This document shows, piece after piece, positions 34,049 through 42,959 of a stretch of DNA of 54,666 nt (within the stretch, counting starts at the first letter, position 1; the number at the start of each line of letters is the position of its first letter). Source of the DNA: Xanthobacteraceae bacterium. Lineage in GTDB: Bacteria; Pseudomonadota; Alphaproteobacteria; Rhizobiales; Xanthobacteraceae. The translations under genes were made by a program, and so were the position numbers. The stretch lies in the NCBI GenBank assembly GCA_019746135.1, contig JAIESI010000379.1:1-54666 (forward strand), written 5' to 3'. The notes beneath the pieces are model-generated. The model worked only from the letters and a program-made list of their open reading frames with translations, made no database searches and was not told where the DNA came from.

Positions 34049-35287
34049 TCAGACGTGCTCGAGCGACGCCGTCTGGCGCAGGGCGCGATGGTGCCGGAAC
34101 CAGAACAGCGCTGCAACGACCAGCAGATTCATGACCCCGGCGATCGCGGCGTTCGCGTAGGACCACAAATACGCTGCCGTGATGTCGTAGAAATAACCGG
34201 CCTGATAGCTTCCAAGCCCCATTCCGATCCAGCCCGCGGTGGAGACGATCGCCATCGCGGTGCCCGACATGCGCAGCGGCGCCGCCTCCCGCGCGCAGAT
34301 CAGGAGGCAGGTCATCACGCCGGCAAAGCCGAAGCCGAACAGCACGGAAAGCTGGAACAGCGTCGCGATGTCCCTGGTCTGGGTAAACCAGAAGACCACC
34401 GAAGTCTGCGCCAGCGAGGCGATGAAGTAGGCCGGAAGGCCGCCGATGCGATCGGCGAGCCAGCCGAAGAACAGGCGGCCGGCGACGCCCGCAACCATCA
34501 GCGACAGCAGCAGGCCCGCAGCGGTCTGCGGGCTGCATCCGAGATCGATGCCGAGCGGCACGAGATGCACCAGCGGCACGGCCATGCAGATGCAACAAAA
34601 CGTTCCGGCGAGGCTGAGCCACGGAATGGTGACTGCGTGCGGCACGCCCCAGAGGTTGGAATCCGAGCGGTCGGACCGGCCGCGCGCCTGCATGGCGAAC
34701 GGCGCGGGCCGCAGCAGGAACATCAACGGAAAGAGAACGGCAAAATATCCGGCGCCGAGCCAAAGCGCGGCGGCGCGCCAGCCAAGCTCCGTGATCAGAA
34801 GCTGCGCGAGATAGGGCACGACGCCCTGGCCGATCGCGCCGCCGGCCGTCACGATGCCGATCGCCAGCCCCTTGCGCGCGCTGAACCACAGCCCGGTCAG
34901 CGCCAGCACCGGCGTGAACAGGCAGGCAAAGCCTATGGCGCCGACGAGAAAGTAGAGCAGGTAGAGCAGCCAGAGCTCGCTTTGCCATCGCAGCGCGGCG
35001 AGCCCCGCAGCCATCGCGATCGAGCCAAGGAGGGCGATCTTGCGCGCCCCGATGCGATCCGACAGGCTGCCCCAGACGAGGCCACCGAGCGCGGTGCCGA
35101 TCGTGTGCATCGTGTAGGCCATGGACGTGTCGGCGCGAAGCCAACCGAATTCCTGCTCGAACGGCTTGATGAAAACCGAAATCGTGCCGCCGGCCCCGAA
35201 GCCGAGCGCGAAGCAGACGGTCGCTACCGCAACGATCACCCAGCCATAGGGATGCTCGTCGAACTGATCGAGCGCGATGTCGCTCAT
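34049..35287 (-). CDS. MFS transporter (MCT/oxalate-formate antiporter type)
   Basis: A 412-aa protein with 12 predicted membrane helices. Motif A of the first half is GSLSDRIGARKIALLGS, repeated in the second half as GWLADRIGGLPAYF. The start YGWVIVAVATVCFALGFGAG resembles monocarboxylate or oxalate/formate-type carriers, so a small organic acid is the likely cargo. The ATG at 35287 is chosen because the seven residues upstream depend on a TTG without a clear ribosome-binding site. Co-transcribed with the PRISE-like gene, whose substrate or product it may carry. Confidence 0.88.
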   Translation of the reverse strand: MSDIALDQFDEHPYGWVIVAVATVCFALGFGAGGTISVFIKPFEQEFGWLRADTSMAYTMHTIGTALGGLVWGSLSDRIGARKIALLGSIAMAAGLAALRWQSELWLLYLLYFLVGAIGFACLFTPVLALTGLWFSARKGLAIGIVTAGGAIGQGVVPYLAQLLITELGWRAAALWLGAGYFAVLFPLMFLLRPAPFAMQARGRSDRSDSNLWGVPHAVTIPWLSLAGTFCCICMAVPLVHLVPLGIDLGCSPQTAAGLLLSLMVAGVAGRLFFGWLADRIGGLPAYFIASLAQTSVVFWFTQTRDIATLFQLSVLFGFGFAGVMTCLLICAREAAPLRMSGTAMAIVSTAGWIGMGLGSYQAGYFYDITAAYLWSYANAAIAGVMNLLVVAALFWFRHHRALRQTASLEHV

Positions 35288-35617
35288 GTTGATCCCGGCG
35301 AAAATCAAGTCGTTTGCAATGTCGCACGGCCCAGCGCCCGGAACCTCAAGGCTTGCTTGATTTTTTCTTGAGATTTCATCGGCGCTCCAGCCAAGCGGCC
35401 GTCGCGAGCGATGGCCACGCCTGGGCCGGACGATGCCCTACGGCTTCGGCCGCGCGATATGCAGAAAGCGCTGCGGCGCGAATTTTTTGCGGCATGAACT
35501 TGCGGACGGCCGCGAACACAAACAGGTTGGCGCGAGATTTTGGGGTGATGGGCTTCAGGGCCACGGGCGGCCATGGGGCCTGCCCCGACAGCACCCTCGC
35601 CGGCCGCACCATGGCCG
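35288..35617. other. 330-bp stretch without a recognised gene
   Basis: Between two minus-strand genes. Short open frames on both strands are arginine/alanine-rich and match nothing. No repeat family of the window is found here. It should hold the promoter of the MFS gene and the 3' end of the ABC_sub_bind operon. Confidence 0.5.
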
Positions 35618-36601
35618 TTAAAGCAATTCAGCGATCCTGATCAGATCGAGCGGCGGATAAATGCCGAGTTGGATCGCGGTCGTCATGTTGACCACCAGCG
35701 CGAACCGCCGCAGCGTCTCGATCGGCAGCCGACCCACGGATTGCTTGTCGACCAGGATCTGCTCCGCCTTGTGCGCGGCAAAGGCGCCGGCGTTGTAATA
35801 GTTGCTGACCAGGCCGACGAGCGCGGCATCGTCACGGATCGGCCCCTCGGTCGCCGAGATCACCGGAATCCTGGCGCCGGTCGCCAAGCCCATGATGATC
35901 GACGCCCGCGCGATCAGCGAAGAATCCGAGGGCAGATAGATGAAGTCCGGCTTGGTGGCGATCAGCCGCTGCATGGCGTCGACGACGTCTTGCGCCACCG
36001 GCTGCCGGCCGGGTGCCGTTTGCAGCGCCGACTCGGTCAACGCAAATTGGAATTGTCCGGTCAGCCCCTTCAGCTGCTCGACCGCCAGGGCCGAGTTTGG
36101 CTCGTAAGGATTGAAGATCACGCCAAGCTTCTTCACCTGCTTGAACCGCTGCATGACCCGCAGCTGGTCGGGCATCGGCACCAGGTGCGACACGCCGGTG
36201 AGATTGCGACCGGTCGCGGCCAACGCGTCGGCGAGCCTGGCGCCCACCGGATCGGCGACGATGTTGAAGATCACAGGGATGTCGGTGATATGGCGACCGG
36301 GATCGACCTGTCCCACAGCGCCGACGGTATCGAGCGTGACGGTCGTGCCGAACGTATACAGCAAGTCGGGACGGTCGCGCCGGGCCTCCTCGACGAATTC
36401 CCGGATCAGAGCCCGGCTGCCTTGAACATTGCGGACGGTGAACTCGACCGGCAGGCGCGCCTTGAGCTGGTCCATGAACCCCTGTTCCGCAGGCGTCATT
36501 CCGCGAAACAGGATCAATGTCACCTTGAAGGGCTTCGATTGCGCCAGCGCGCCGGTGGCCAGCGTCGCCGCCATGAGCAGTGCGAGCAGGAAGCGAAGCA
36601 T
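35618..36601 (-). CDS. ABC_sub_bind family substrate-binding protein
   Basis: A 327-aa periplasmic protein: signal peptide (RFLLALLMAATLATGALAQ), then a type I binding fold with VTLILFRGMTPAEQGFMD, LYTFGTTVTLDTVGAV, IFNIVADPVGARLADAL (pieces), KKLGVIFNPYEPNSA and PDFIYLPSDSSL. This is the PF04392 family (TrpX-like), often annotated as an ABC transporter component. No permease or ATPase is adjacent. Instead it is the third gene of an operon whose other members are membrane sensors and an MFS fusion; the upstream stop is only seven bases from its ATG. It may present a ligand to those sensors. Confidence 0.88.
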   Translation of the reverse strand: MLRFLLALLMAATLATGALAQSKPFKVTLILFRGMTPAEQGFMDQLKARLPVEFTVRNVQGSRALIREFVEEARRDRPDLLYTFGTTVTLDTVGAVGQVDPGRHITDIPVIFNIVADPVGARLADALAATGRNLTGVSHLVPMPDQLRVMQRFKQVKKLGVIFNPYEPNSALAVEQLKGLTGQFQFALTESALQTAPGRQPVAQDVVDAMQRLIATKPDFIYLPSDSSLIARASIIMGLATGARIPVISATEGPIRDDAALVGLVSNYYNAGAFAAHKAEQILVDKQSVGRLPIETLRRFALVVNMTTAIQLGIYPPLDLIRIAELL

Positions 36602-36608
36602 GTGGCTC

Positions 36609-38615
36609 CTATACGGCGGGTGCGCGGCCGGCGCCGCGGTCAAACCACAACAGCAGCAATGTGAAGCTGGCCGTGGTGGCGAACGTGAAAATGGCCAGGA
36701 TGGCAAAGGCGCCCATGAAGTCGGTCAACGCAATCATCACGCCGAGAAGAATCGGGCCGGTGATCGTGCCGATCCGCTCGACCAGCCGAAAGATACCGAC
36801 ACTCGTCGCCTGCCCGACTTCCTTCACCGTCTCGCCGCATCGATCGATGATGAGCGTCATCTGCGGCGAGACGCCGATGGCGTGCCCCAGGCCCAGGCCG
36901 ATGACGGCCAGCGCGGCTCCTGTCATATCTTCCACAAACAGCGGAATGGCCATGGCGATCGCCGCGATCAGGCCGCCGATGATCAGGAATCGCGAGCGGT
37001 CCTTCGATCGGTCCGCGAGCTGAGCGACGACCGGGCTGGCCAGGATGATCGCCAGCCCATAGGCCATCATGACCCGGCCCGTCACCGATTGATTGTAGCC
37101 AAGCCCTTTGAGATAGAGCGGCACCGAGTAATAGAGAAAGCCCGCCAGCGCGACCTTCGCCGGAATCGCCGAGAGAAAGGTGATCGCGGCAAACTGCTTG
37201 TGGTGCAGCAACAGCTTGAAATCCGACAGGGTGAGACGTTTCTTGGGGGAGGCGGCCTGCACGACCTCGTTCCCCAGGAAGCGCGCGACGTAGATTGCCG
37301 TCATCGCGCTCAAGCCTGCCGAGAACAGGAACGTCATCTGGAAGCCGAGCCGGTCGACGAGGATCCCGCCGATGGCTGCGCCCGACAGCGAGCCGGCAAA
37401 GAAGCTCGCGAGGAACGCCGCCTGCCCGCGCGTCCGTTCCGCCGGAGCAACGTAGGTCGTGATGTAGGCCTGCGTCGTCACATAGACGATTCCATAGCCA
37501 ACCGCGGTGAGCGACCGCCAGATCACAAGGTCCAGCAAGCTGGTCGAGTAGGCCGTCAAGATCAGGCCGGCGGTCGTCGTCGCAGCCCCGACGCCAAAGG
37601 CTTTCCGGTAGCCGACGCGGTCGCACCATGTGCCGGCGAACGGCATGGCGATGGCCCAAACCAGCATGAAGACGGTGATCGGAATTCCGATCACGATGTG
37701 TCGGGACAACCCGTACGACGGATCGTAGAACTGCGAGACGAAATTCGGAAAGAACGCCAGCGACAGCGACTCGGCAAAGATCAGCAAGAAGAACGGCCAG
37801 CGGATGGCTTCCACAGCGTTGATTCGAAGTATCGTGCGGTCATTGCGGATGTCGAACGAGAGCCGCTGCGGAAGCGGGGCGCCAGCCTTTTCGAGGCGCC
37901 GGGCGTTGCTGTTGAGTTCCGATACGGTCGCGTTGAGGCGGCGCTCGAGCCGACCGATCCCGGCAAACACGTCGCGCGGCAGGTACCGACGGAAATCGCC
38001 TGCTGCAACGCCCGCGAGGAACTGCCTGACCGCCATCAGCGGCGACGAAAACGAAGCCGCCATCAACAGGCGCACAAGCTCGAACGCCACCAGGCCGGCG
38101 ACGACGAGAACGGCGACGATATCGGCGGCGATGTCCAGCAGAAGCTGCGCGACGATGTTCGCCCGGTGTCCGAGATTGAGGTATCCGACAACCAGATCGC
38201 CGTGCCTGATCGGTGTCGACGAATTGAAATACCTGTCGATGCGTGCCGTGGCTTCGTGACGCCTGGTCGCGATCGCATTCAGAAAGGCCACGTTGTTGTC
38301 GAGGTTGCCAAGGTGCGTGCTGTAACGCGCCACACCTCCTGCGTCGGTGACGATCAGGTATTCAAGCCGCGGATTGTCGCGCTTGACCGTATCGAGAAAT
38401 CGTCCGGCATCGACGAGCTCGTCGAACGGAATTCCGTGCAGCAACGCTTTTTGAATCACGTCGGTGACCGAACGCGAGATTTCGCGCTCGACGGCGAGCG
38501 CCTGCGCGGGCAGGCTGCCTTCGAAGTTCTGGTCCGCGCGCACCGAAACGAAGATGGCCGCCAATGTCAGCAGAACGGCCGTCAGGAGCACGAGCTGGCG
38601 CTGCAGGCGCTTCAT
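36609..38615 (-). CDS. MFS transporter fused to an N-terminal periplasmic sensor-HAMP unit
   Basis: A 668-aa membrane protein. Residues 7-25 are TM1, about 26-155 a periplasmic sensor-like domain (LEYLIVTDAGGVARYST, YFNSSTPIRHGDLVVGYLN), about 158-183 TM2, and about 185-240 a HAMP-like coil (FSSPLMAVRQFLAGVAAGDF, RLERRLNATVSELNSNARRL). From about 270 a complete 12-helix MFS carrier follows, with motif A GTWCDRVGYRKAFG. Normal MFS carriers are about 400 aa; the extra part is a sensor module as in chemoreceptors and kinases. Its ATG overlaps the upstream sensor stop (ATGA). A signal-gated transporter is the natural reading; that is inference. Confidence 0.85.
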   Translation of the reverse strand: MKRLQRQLVLLTAVLLTLAAIFVSVRADQNFEGSLPAQALAVEREISRSVTDVIQKALLHGIPFDELVDAGRFLDTVKRDNPRLEYLIVTDAGGVARYSTHLGNLDNNVAFLNAIATRRHEATARIDRYFNSSTPIRHGDLVVGYLNLGHRANIVAQLLLDIAADIVAVLVVAGLVAFELVRLLMAASFSSPLMAVRQFLAGVAAGDFRRYLPRDVFAGIGRLERRLNATVSELNSNARRLEKAGAPLPQRLSFDIRNDRTILRINAVEAIRWPFFLLIFAESLSLAFFPNFVSQFYDPSYGLSRHIVIGIPITVFMLVWAIAMPFAGTWCDRVGYRKAFGVGAATTTAGLILTAYSTSLLDLVIWRSLTAVGYGIVYVTTQAYITTYVAPAERTRGQAAFLASFFAGSLSGAAIGGILVDRLGFQMTFLFSAGLSAMTAIYVARFLGNEVVQAASPKKRLTLSDFKLLLHHKQFAAITFLSAIPAKVALAGFLYYSVPLYLKGLGYNQSVTGRVMMAYGLAIILASPVVAQLADRSKDRSRFLIIGGLIAAIAMAIPLFVEDMTGAALAVIGLGLGHAIGVSPQMTLIIDRCGETVKEVGQATSVGIFRLVERIGTITGPILLGVMIALTDFMGAFAILAIFTFATTASFTLLLLWFDRGAGRAPAV

Positions 38616-39418
38616 CGCAATCCCTTTGCGGCATCGGCAAGCTGCGCATGCGCCGCCTGCGCCTGCCGAACGAAAGCCGGGATGCCGCGCTCGATCTCTT
38701 CCCCGAGCAACGGGAGACTGAGCGCTGCAACCGCCGCGCCAGACCGCGCCGGATCGAGCGCAGCCTCGGCCTGCGTCAACTCAAGCTCAAGCGGCCGCGT
38801 GACCGCGCGAACGCCCAGCAGCGTCACGATGGTGAGAACGAAGACCGCCAGAAGCCAGTCGGCGAGCAGGGTGAACAGCATGGCTGACGTTGCACGATCA
38901 ATCGCCGTCTTGTCGTACCCGAGGATCACCGCCCCGCCCGTCACGCCGAAGCTGTTCTGGAACGGCAGTCCAACTTGATAGGTGTCGGGGCCTTCGCCGA
39001 CCCAGGACGATTCCTGGGATGAATCCTGGGGCGATTGCTGGCCAATGCTCTGGATGCGCTTCAGCCAGTCCTGCCCGGGCGGGGCCGTTCCGACCTCGAC
39101 CATCCGGCTCGCCTTGTCGTCGATGACGACCGCGAAGCGGAGGCCCTCGGTGTGGTCGCGTGCGTTGGCGTGAGCTTTTTCAAGCTGGGTGTTGCTTCGC
39201 GGCTCCAGGCCAACGTTGAGGCCGGTCTCGATCGCCTGCCGCAGGTCGCGCGCAACGACGGTGATGCGCGAGACATTGAGCTGACGGTAGGTTTTTTCGT
39301 AGGTGTAGTAATTGAGGAAGCTGACAAGGCCGATCGCCAGGGCGACGATCAAGGAGATCGGGACGCCGAGGCGCACCCAGAGCGGCGCGCTCCGGAGAAA
39401 CAATGCAAATCGCATCAT
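38612..39418 (-). CDS. Membrane sensor protein ending after a HAMP-like region
   Basis: A 268-aa protein with TM1 at 15-37 (VRLGVPISLIVALAIGLVSF), a periplasmic domain (38-178; RFAVVIDDKASRMVEVG, YQVGLPFQNSFGVTGGAVIL) and TM2 at 180-204, then a HAMP-type start RAVTRPLELELTQAEAAL and an amphipathic tail to 268. There is no kinase, cyclase, GGDEF or methyl-accepting domain. The topology repeats the N-terminal part of the neighbouring MFS fusion, so the two could dimerise through their HAMP parts. The start is one of two adjacent ATG codons at 39418/39415. Confidence 0.8.
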   Translation of the reverse strand: MMRFALFLRSAPLWVRLGVPISLIVALAIGLVSFLNYYTYEKTYRQLNVSRITVVARDLRQAIETGLNVGLEPRSNTQLEKAHANARDHTEGLRFAVVIDDKASRMVEVGTAPPGQDWLKRIQSIGQQSPQDSSQESSWVGEGPDTYQVGLPFQNSFGVTGGAVILGYDKTAIDRATSAMLFTLLADWLLAVFVLTIVTLLGVRAVTRPLELELTQAEAALDPARSGAAVAALSLPLLGEEIERGIPAFVRQAQAAHAQLADAAKGLR

Positions 39419-39740
39419 CTCCCGGCCTCGACTAACGAGATTGGCTGCATTGCTGGCCGCTTCAATGGCGATGAGGCCCCCTGTCCAATGCTCATTGTTC
39501 GGCACGAGTTCAGGTGCCGGGCACGCCTTGTCCCGGCGTCGGCGGCCTTCAATCCGCGGCGATAGAAATTCGAAATTCGGCAGCGACTTCGGCGTATCGG
39601 CGGTGCGTACCGTACCTATTTGCCGGTCCGCCGGAAAGGGCGAAAGTCCGTCAGCCCGAACGTCATCGAGGTCATGTTCCCGGCTCGATTCCGACCTTCA
39701 GCAATGACCGTTACGGCGCCCATGGCCGGGCTCTAACCGC
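39419..39740. promoter_or_regulatory. Upstream region of the sensor-MFS operon
   Basis: A 322-bp space before the operon. It contains the short palindrome GGTACGGTACGC (minus strand, near 39604) and an AT-richer patch (GAAATTCGAAATTC, 39565-39578). No gene or window repeat is recognised. The operon promoter should lie here. Confidence 0.4.
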
Positions 39741-40838
39741 TCACGAGCGGCTCACGTCGATCACTTCCGCCTCGATCGTTCGGGTCTGGCCGTTGCGCCG
39801 CACCGAAAGGCGCACGGTCTTGCCGACGCCGACCTCCTCGAGCAGGTCGGTCAGGTCCGACAGCCGGTGCACCGGCTTGCCGTTCACCTCGACGATCAGG
39901 TCGCCGAGCGCGCCGCTGTTGGTATCGACGCCGCGCAGCCCGGCGCGTTCGGCGGGCGAGCCCGGGACCGTACGCACGACCACGACGCCTTCGACTCCCA
40001 TGCGCGTGGCGGCGGCCTCGCTGGCCGCGACCAGGCCGATCCCCGGCGTCGGCACGCGCCCGCGGCTGATCAGCTCCGGCACGACGCGGTTGACGATGTC
40101 CACCGGCACCGCAAAGCCGATGCCGGCATTGGCGCCGGACGGCGAGTAGATCGCGGTGGTGACCCCGATCACGCGGCCCGCCGAATCGAGCAACGGCCCG
40201 CCGGAATTGCCGGGGTTGATCGCAGCGTCGGTCTGGATGACGTTGGAAATCTCGCGGCCCGAGCTGGTCGGCAGCCGCCGCTTCAACGCCGAGATGATGC
40301 CGCTGGTCAGCGACTGGTCGAGCCCGAACGGATTGCCGATGGCGAACGCGGACTGTCCCACCTTGAGATCGGCCGAAGTGCCGATCGCCAGCGGCGGCGG
40401 CAGCCGTCTGGCGCCGGCGATGCGCAGCACCGCCAGATCGTAATTCGGCGCGCGTCCGACGATGTCGGCGCGCGCCACCTCGCCGGAGGCGAACCGGACC
40501 GCAACCTCGCCGGCCTGCTCCACCACGTGATTGTTGGTCACCACATGGCCGGCCGCATCCCACAGGAAGCCGGTGCCCGATTGCAGTCCGCCTTCGCCTT
40601 CCGTCATCGCGGAGCCGGTCATCGCCGCCGGGCGGCCGACCACCTGAACGACCGAAGGCGCCGCACGCTGGAAGATTTCGATGGTCGAGCGCTCGCTGTC
40701 GGCAAGCTGCCCGCGCGGTTCGACCGCACGCGGGGTGGAGGCCGAAAACAGCAGGCGTTCGACATAGGGCTGCGCGGCGATGATCGCCAGCAGCGCGACA
40801 AGCACGACGACCGCAATACGGGTGAGCGGGTTTTGCAC
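39741..40838 (-). CDS. DegP/HtrA-like S1C serine protease with one PDZ domain
   Basis: A 365-aa envelope protease: N-terminal anchor or uncleaved signal (TRIAVVVLVALLAIIAAQ, 6-23), trypsin-like domain with H104 (VTNNHVVEQ), D134 (NYDLAVLRI) and S212 (NPGNSGGPLL), and a single PDZ (VVVVRTVPGSPAERAGLRGV, GALGDLIVEVNGKPV). One PDZ and a membrane anchor make it DegS-like in layout. It degrades or processes damaged periplasmic proteins. The GTG at 40838 is supported by CGCGGAGCCAAC upstream and begins right before the anchor. Probably its own transcription unit. Confidence 0.92.
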   Translation of the reverse strand: MQNPLTRIAVVVLVALLAIIAAQPYVERLLFSASTPRAVEPRGQLADSERSTIEIFQRAAPSVVQVVGRPAAMTGSAMTEGEGGLQSGTGFLWDAAGHVVTNNHVVEQAGEVAVRFASGEVARADIVGRAPNYDLAVLRIAGARRLPPPLAIGTSADLKVGQSAFAIGNPFGLDQSLTSGIISALKRRLPTSSGREISNVIQTDAAINPGNSGGPLLDSAGRVIGVTTAIYSPSGANAGIGFAVPVDIVNRVVPELISRGRVPTPGIGLVAASEAAATRMGVEGVVVVRTVPGSPAERAGLRGVDTNSGALGDLIVEVNGKPVHRLSDLTDLLEEVGVGKTVRLSVRRNGQTRTIEAEVIDVSRS

Positions 40839-40941
40839 GTTGGCTCCGCGCAGCACAGGCGGCTGACGGCCATAACGTGTGTCGCCGCCTCGGGTTTCAC
40901 AAGGGGGCCGATGCGCCCAGGCGGCGCGCCCGAACACCGGC

Positions 40942-42231
40942 TTACCGCATGGTGCGCGGCAGCCAGAGCGCGATGTCCGGGAAGATCATCAGCAGCACCG
41001 TGGTCGCGACCAGCGCCAGCATCAGGATGCTGCAGCCCTTGTAGACCTTCATCAGGTCGACGTTCGCGGTGGCGCTGACCACGAAGGCGAGCAATCCCAC
41101 CGGCGGGAAGACCAGCCCCATCGCCACCATCATCATCGACAGCACGCCGAACCAGATCGGGTCGAAGCCGAGCGCGGTGATCAGCGGGAATGTGAGCTGC
41201 AAGGTGAGCAGCAGCAGCGGAATCTCGTCCATGAACATGCTGATGATGAAGTAGGCGACGACGATGCCGACGATGACGACCCAGCGGTTCAGGTCCATGG
41301 CGCCGACCAGCGCCACCACCTCCTGCGGGATGCGGCTGAGCGTCATGTAATAGCCGAAGATGGTCGCGCCGATCAGGATCAGGAAGATCATCGCCGAGGT
41401 GCGGATCGTCTGCTTCAGCGCCTCGATGCCTTCGGGAAGCGTCAGCCGGCCGAACACCGCGCCGATCACGGCGGCGAGCAGCGCGCCGAGCGCACCGATT
41501 TCCGTGGGCGTGGCGACGCCGCTGTAGAGCATGAGCAGCACGAGAAAGATCAGCAGCAGGCTCGGCCACACCCGCTTGAGGCTGGCGATGCGCTCCTCGC
41601 GCGGCGTGTGAAACGCCGCCGGGGCATGGTGCGGGCTGATGCGAACCCAGACGTAGATCATGATCGCCAGCAGCACCGCGACCAGCGCGCCCGGAACCAC
41701 GCCCGCGACCAGCAGCTTGCCGATCGAGGTCTGGGTTGCGACGCCGTAGATCACCATGGCGATGCTCGGCGGGATGAGAATGTCGAGCGTCGAGCCGACG
41801 CCGATCGATCCGGCGCCGAGCTCGTCGGAATAGCCGTGGCGGCGCATCTCCGGCATGGCGATGCGCGACATCACCGACGCCGCCGCGGTGCTCGCGCCCG
41901 ACATGGCGCCGAAGATGCCGCAGGCGAACACGGTGGCGATCGCAAGCCCGCCCTTGATGTGCGACAGCCAGGCGGCCGCGGCGTTGTAGAGATCGCGCGC
42001 CAGGCCCGACGAGGCCGAGAAGTAGGCCATCAGGATGAACATCGGGATGGTGGTCAGCGAATAGTCCGCGACCGTGCTGAACGGCACCAGGCCGACGATG
42101 TTCATCACCTTGGCGAGGTCGCCGGTGATCAGCCAGATGCCGAACATGCCGGAGCCGGCGAGCGCGACGGCGATCGGCACGCCGGCGAGCAGGCACAGCA
42201 GCAACACCAGCATCGGCAGGGCAATGGTCAT
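40942..42231 (-). CDS. TRAP transporter large permease (DctM)
   Basis: A 429-aa membrane protein of the DctM family, the cation-coupled transport subunit. Motifs include IPMFILMAYFSASSGLARDL, FGAMSGASTAAASVMSRIAMPEM (as GAMSGASTAAASV), LIPPSIAMVIYGVATQTSIG and EIPLLLLTLQLTFPLITALG. At least 11 hydrophobic helices are evident. The gene follows the small permease by 27 bp. Together with DctQ and the DctP gene upstream it forms a complete C4-dicarboxylate-type TRAP system. Confidence 0.95.
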   Translation of the reverse strand: MTIALPMLVLLLCLLAGVPIAVALAGSGMFGIWLITGDLAKVMNIVGLVPFSTVADYSLTTIPMFILMAYFSASSGLARDLYNAAAAWLSHIKGGLAIATVFACGIFGAMSGASTAAASVMSRIAMPEMRRHGYSDELGAGSIGVGSTLDILIPPSIAMVIYGVATQTSIGKLLVAGVVPGALVAVLLAIMIYVWVRISPHHAPAAFHTPREERIASLKRVWPSLLLIFLVLLMLYSGVATPTEIGALGALLAAVIGAVFGRLTLPEGIEALKQTIRTSAMIFLILIGATIFGYYMTLSRIPQEVVALVGAMDLNRWVVIVGIVVAYFIISMFMDEIPLLLLTLQLTFPLITALGFDPIWFGVLSMMMVAMGLVFPPVGLLAFVVSATANVDLMKVYKGCSILMLALVATTVLLMIFPDIALWLPRTMR

Positions 42232-42258
42232 GACGGTTGGTCTGCAACCCGGGCTTGG

Positions 42259-42783
42259 TCAGGTTGCGGAAGGAGCCTCTTGTGACGACAGCAGCATCGA
42301 TTGGCCCCGCCGCACCCGCGCGAGGTCGATCAGCAGGACGACGGTCAGCGCCAGGAACCCGACCAGCACGAAGCTGTAGGCGGGCCCGACGAGAATGGGC
42401 AGCGTGCTGAGCTCGGTGTCGTCGCTCCAGCCGCGCAGCGCCTGCTGGCCGGTGGCGAACACCATGAAGCCGCAGAACGCGAGCGTAATGAGGTGGGCGA
42501 CATAGTCGGCGACGAGCCGCGCCGTGCCGGACAGCCGGTCGACCAGAAGCGTCACGCGGATGAACAGGCCGCCGCGAAAGGCATAAGACAGGCCGAGGAA
42601 GATCGCAGCCACCATCAGGTATTTTTCGGTGAGCTCCAGCGCGCCGAGGATCGGCTTGTTGAACAGATAGCGGCTGAACGCGTCCGCCGAGGTGAGGCAC
42701 ATCATGGCAAAGGTGGCGAGCACGCTGACGTAAAGCAGCGCGGCTTCGATGCGAAGAAGCCACCTGCCGAGAGCTGCTGTCAT
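42259..42783 (-). CDS. TRAP transporter small permease (DctQ)
   Basis: A 174-aa protein with four membrane helices. CLTSADAFSRYLFNKPILGALELTEKYL (seen as DAFSRYLFNKPILG and ELTEKYLMV) is the DctQ signature, followed by LGLSYAFRGGLFIRVTLLVD. It bridges the binding protein and the large permease. Between it and the DctP gene lies type B repeat copy 3 rather than a short gap, so expression of the permeases relative to DctP may be altered by that insertion. Confidence 0.93.
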   Translation of the reverse strand: MTAALGRWLLRIEAALLYVSVLATFAMMCLTSADAFSRYLFNKPILGALELTEKYLMVAAIFLGLSYAFRGGLFIRVTLLVDRLSGTARLVADYVAHLITLAFCGFMVFATGQQALRGWSDDTELSTLPILVGPAYSFVLVGFLALTVVLLIDLARVRRGQSMLLSSQEAPSAT

Positions 42784-42806
42784 GAGGAAATCACAGGAAG
42801 CAGCGG

Positions 42807-42944
42807 GTCATTCCGGGGCCGGCCAAAGGCCGGAGCCCGGAATCCAGATGCAAGTTCAGAACTCTCGTCTGGATTCCGGGCCCGCGAGCCATAGCGCGGC
42901 GAAGACGCACGTAAACGCGCTCTCGGCTCGCGTCCCGGAATGAC
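42807..42944. repeat. Type B repeat, copy 3, with nested module
   Basis: Ends GTCATTCCGGGGCCGGCC and GTCCCGGAATGAC; inner pair CCCGGAATCCAGA/TCTGGATTCCGGG. The right hairpin CGCGAGCC/GGCTCGCG carries the module at 42891-42924 as its tip. It lies inside the TRAP operon, between the DctP and DctQ genes. Confidence 0.85.
42891..42924 (+). repeat. Hairpin-tip module, copy 8 (inside a type B repeat)
   Basis: ATAGCGCGGCGAAGACGCAC then GTAAACGCGCTCTC, 34 bp, between CGCGAGCC (42883-42890) and GGCTCGCG (42925-42932). It is the same module as in type A repeats, but here in a different host family. Confidence 0.75.
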
Positions 42945-42959
42945 CAAGACTGATCGCGA

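Noticed and set aside
35314..35640. 108-codon open frame between the MFS and ABC_sub_bind genes
   Set aside because: No ribosome-binding site, no motif, low-complexity Arg/Ala composition, and it runs into the 3' end of a better-supported gene.
36429..38978. 849-codon open frame on the plus strand opposite the sensor-MFS fusion
   Set aside because: Composition is dominated by charged residues without domain motifs. The minus-strand reading gives clear membrane helices and MFS motifs.
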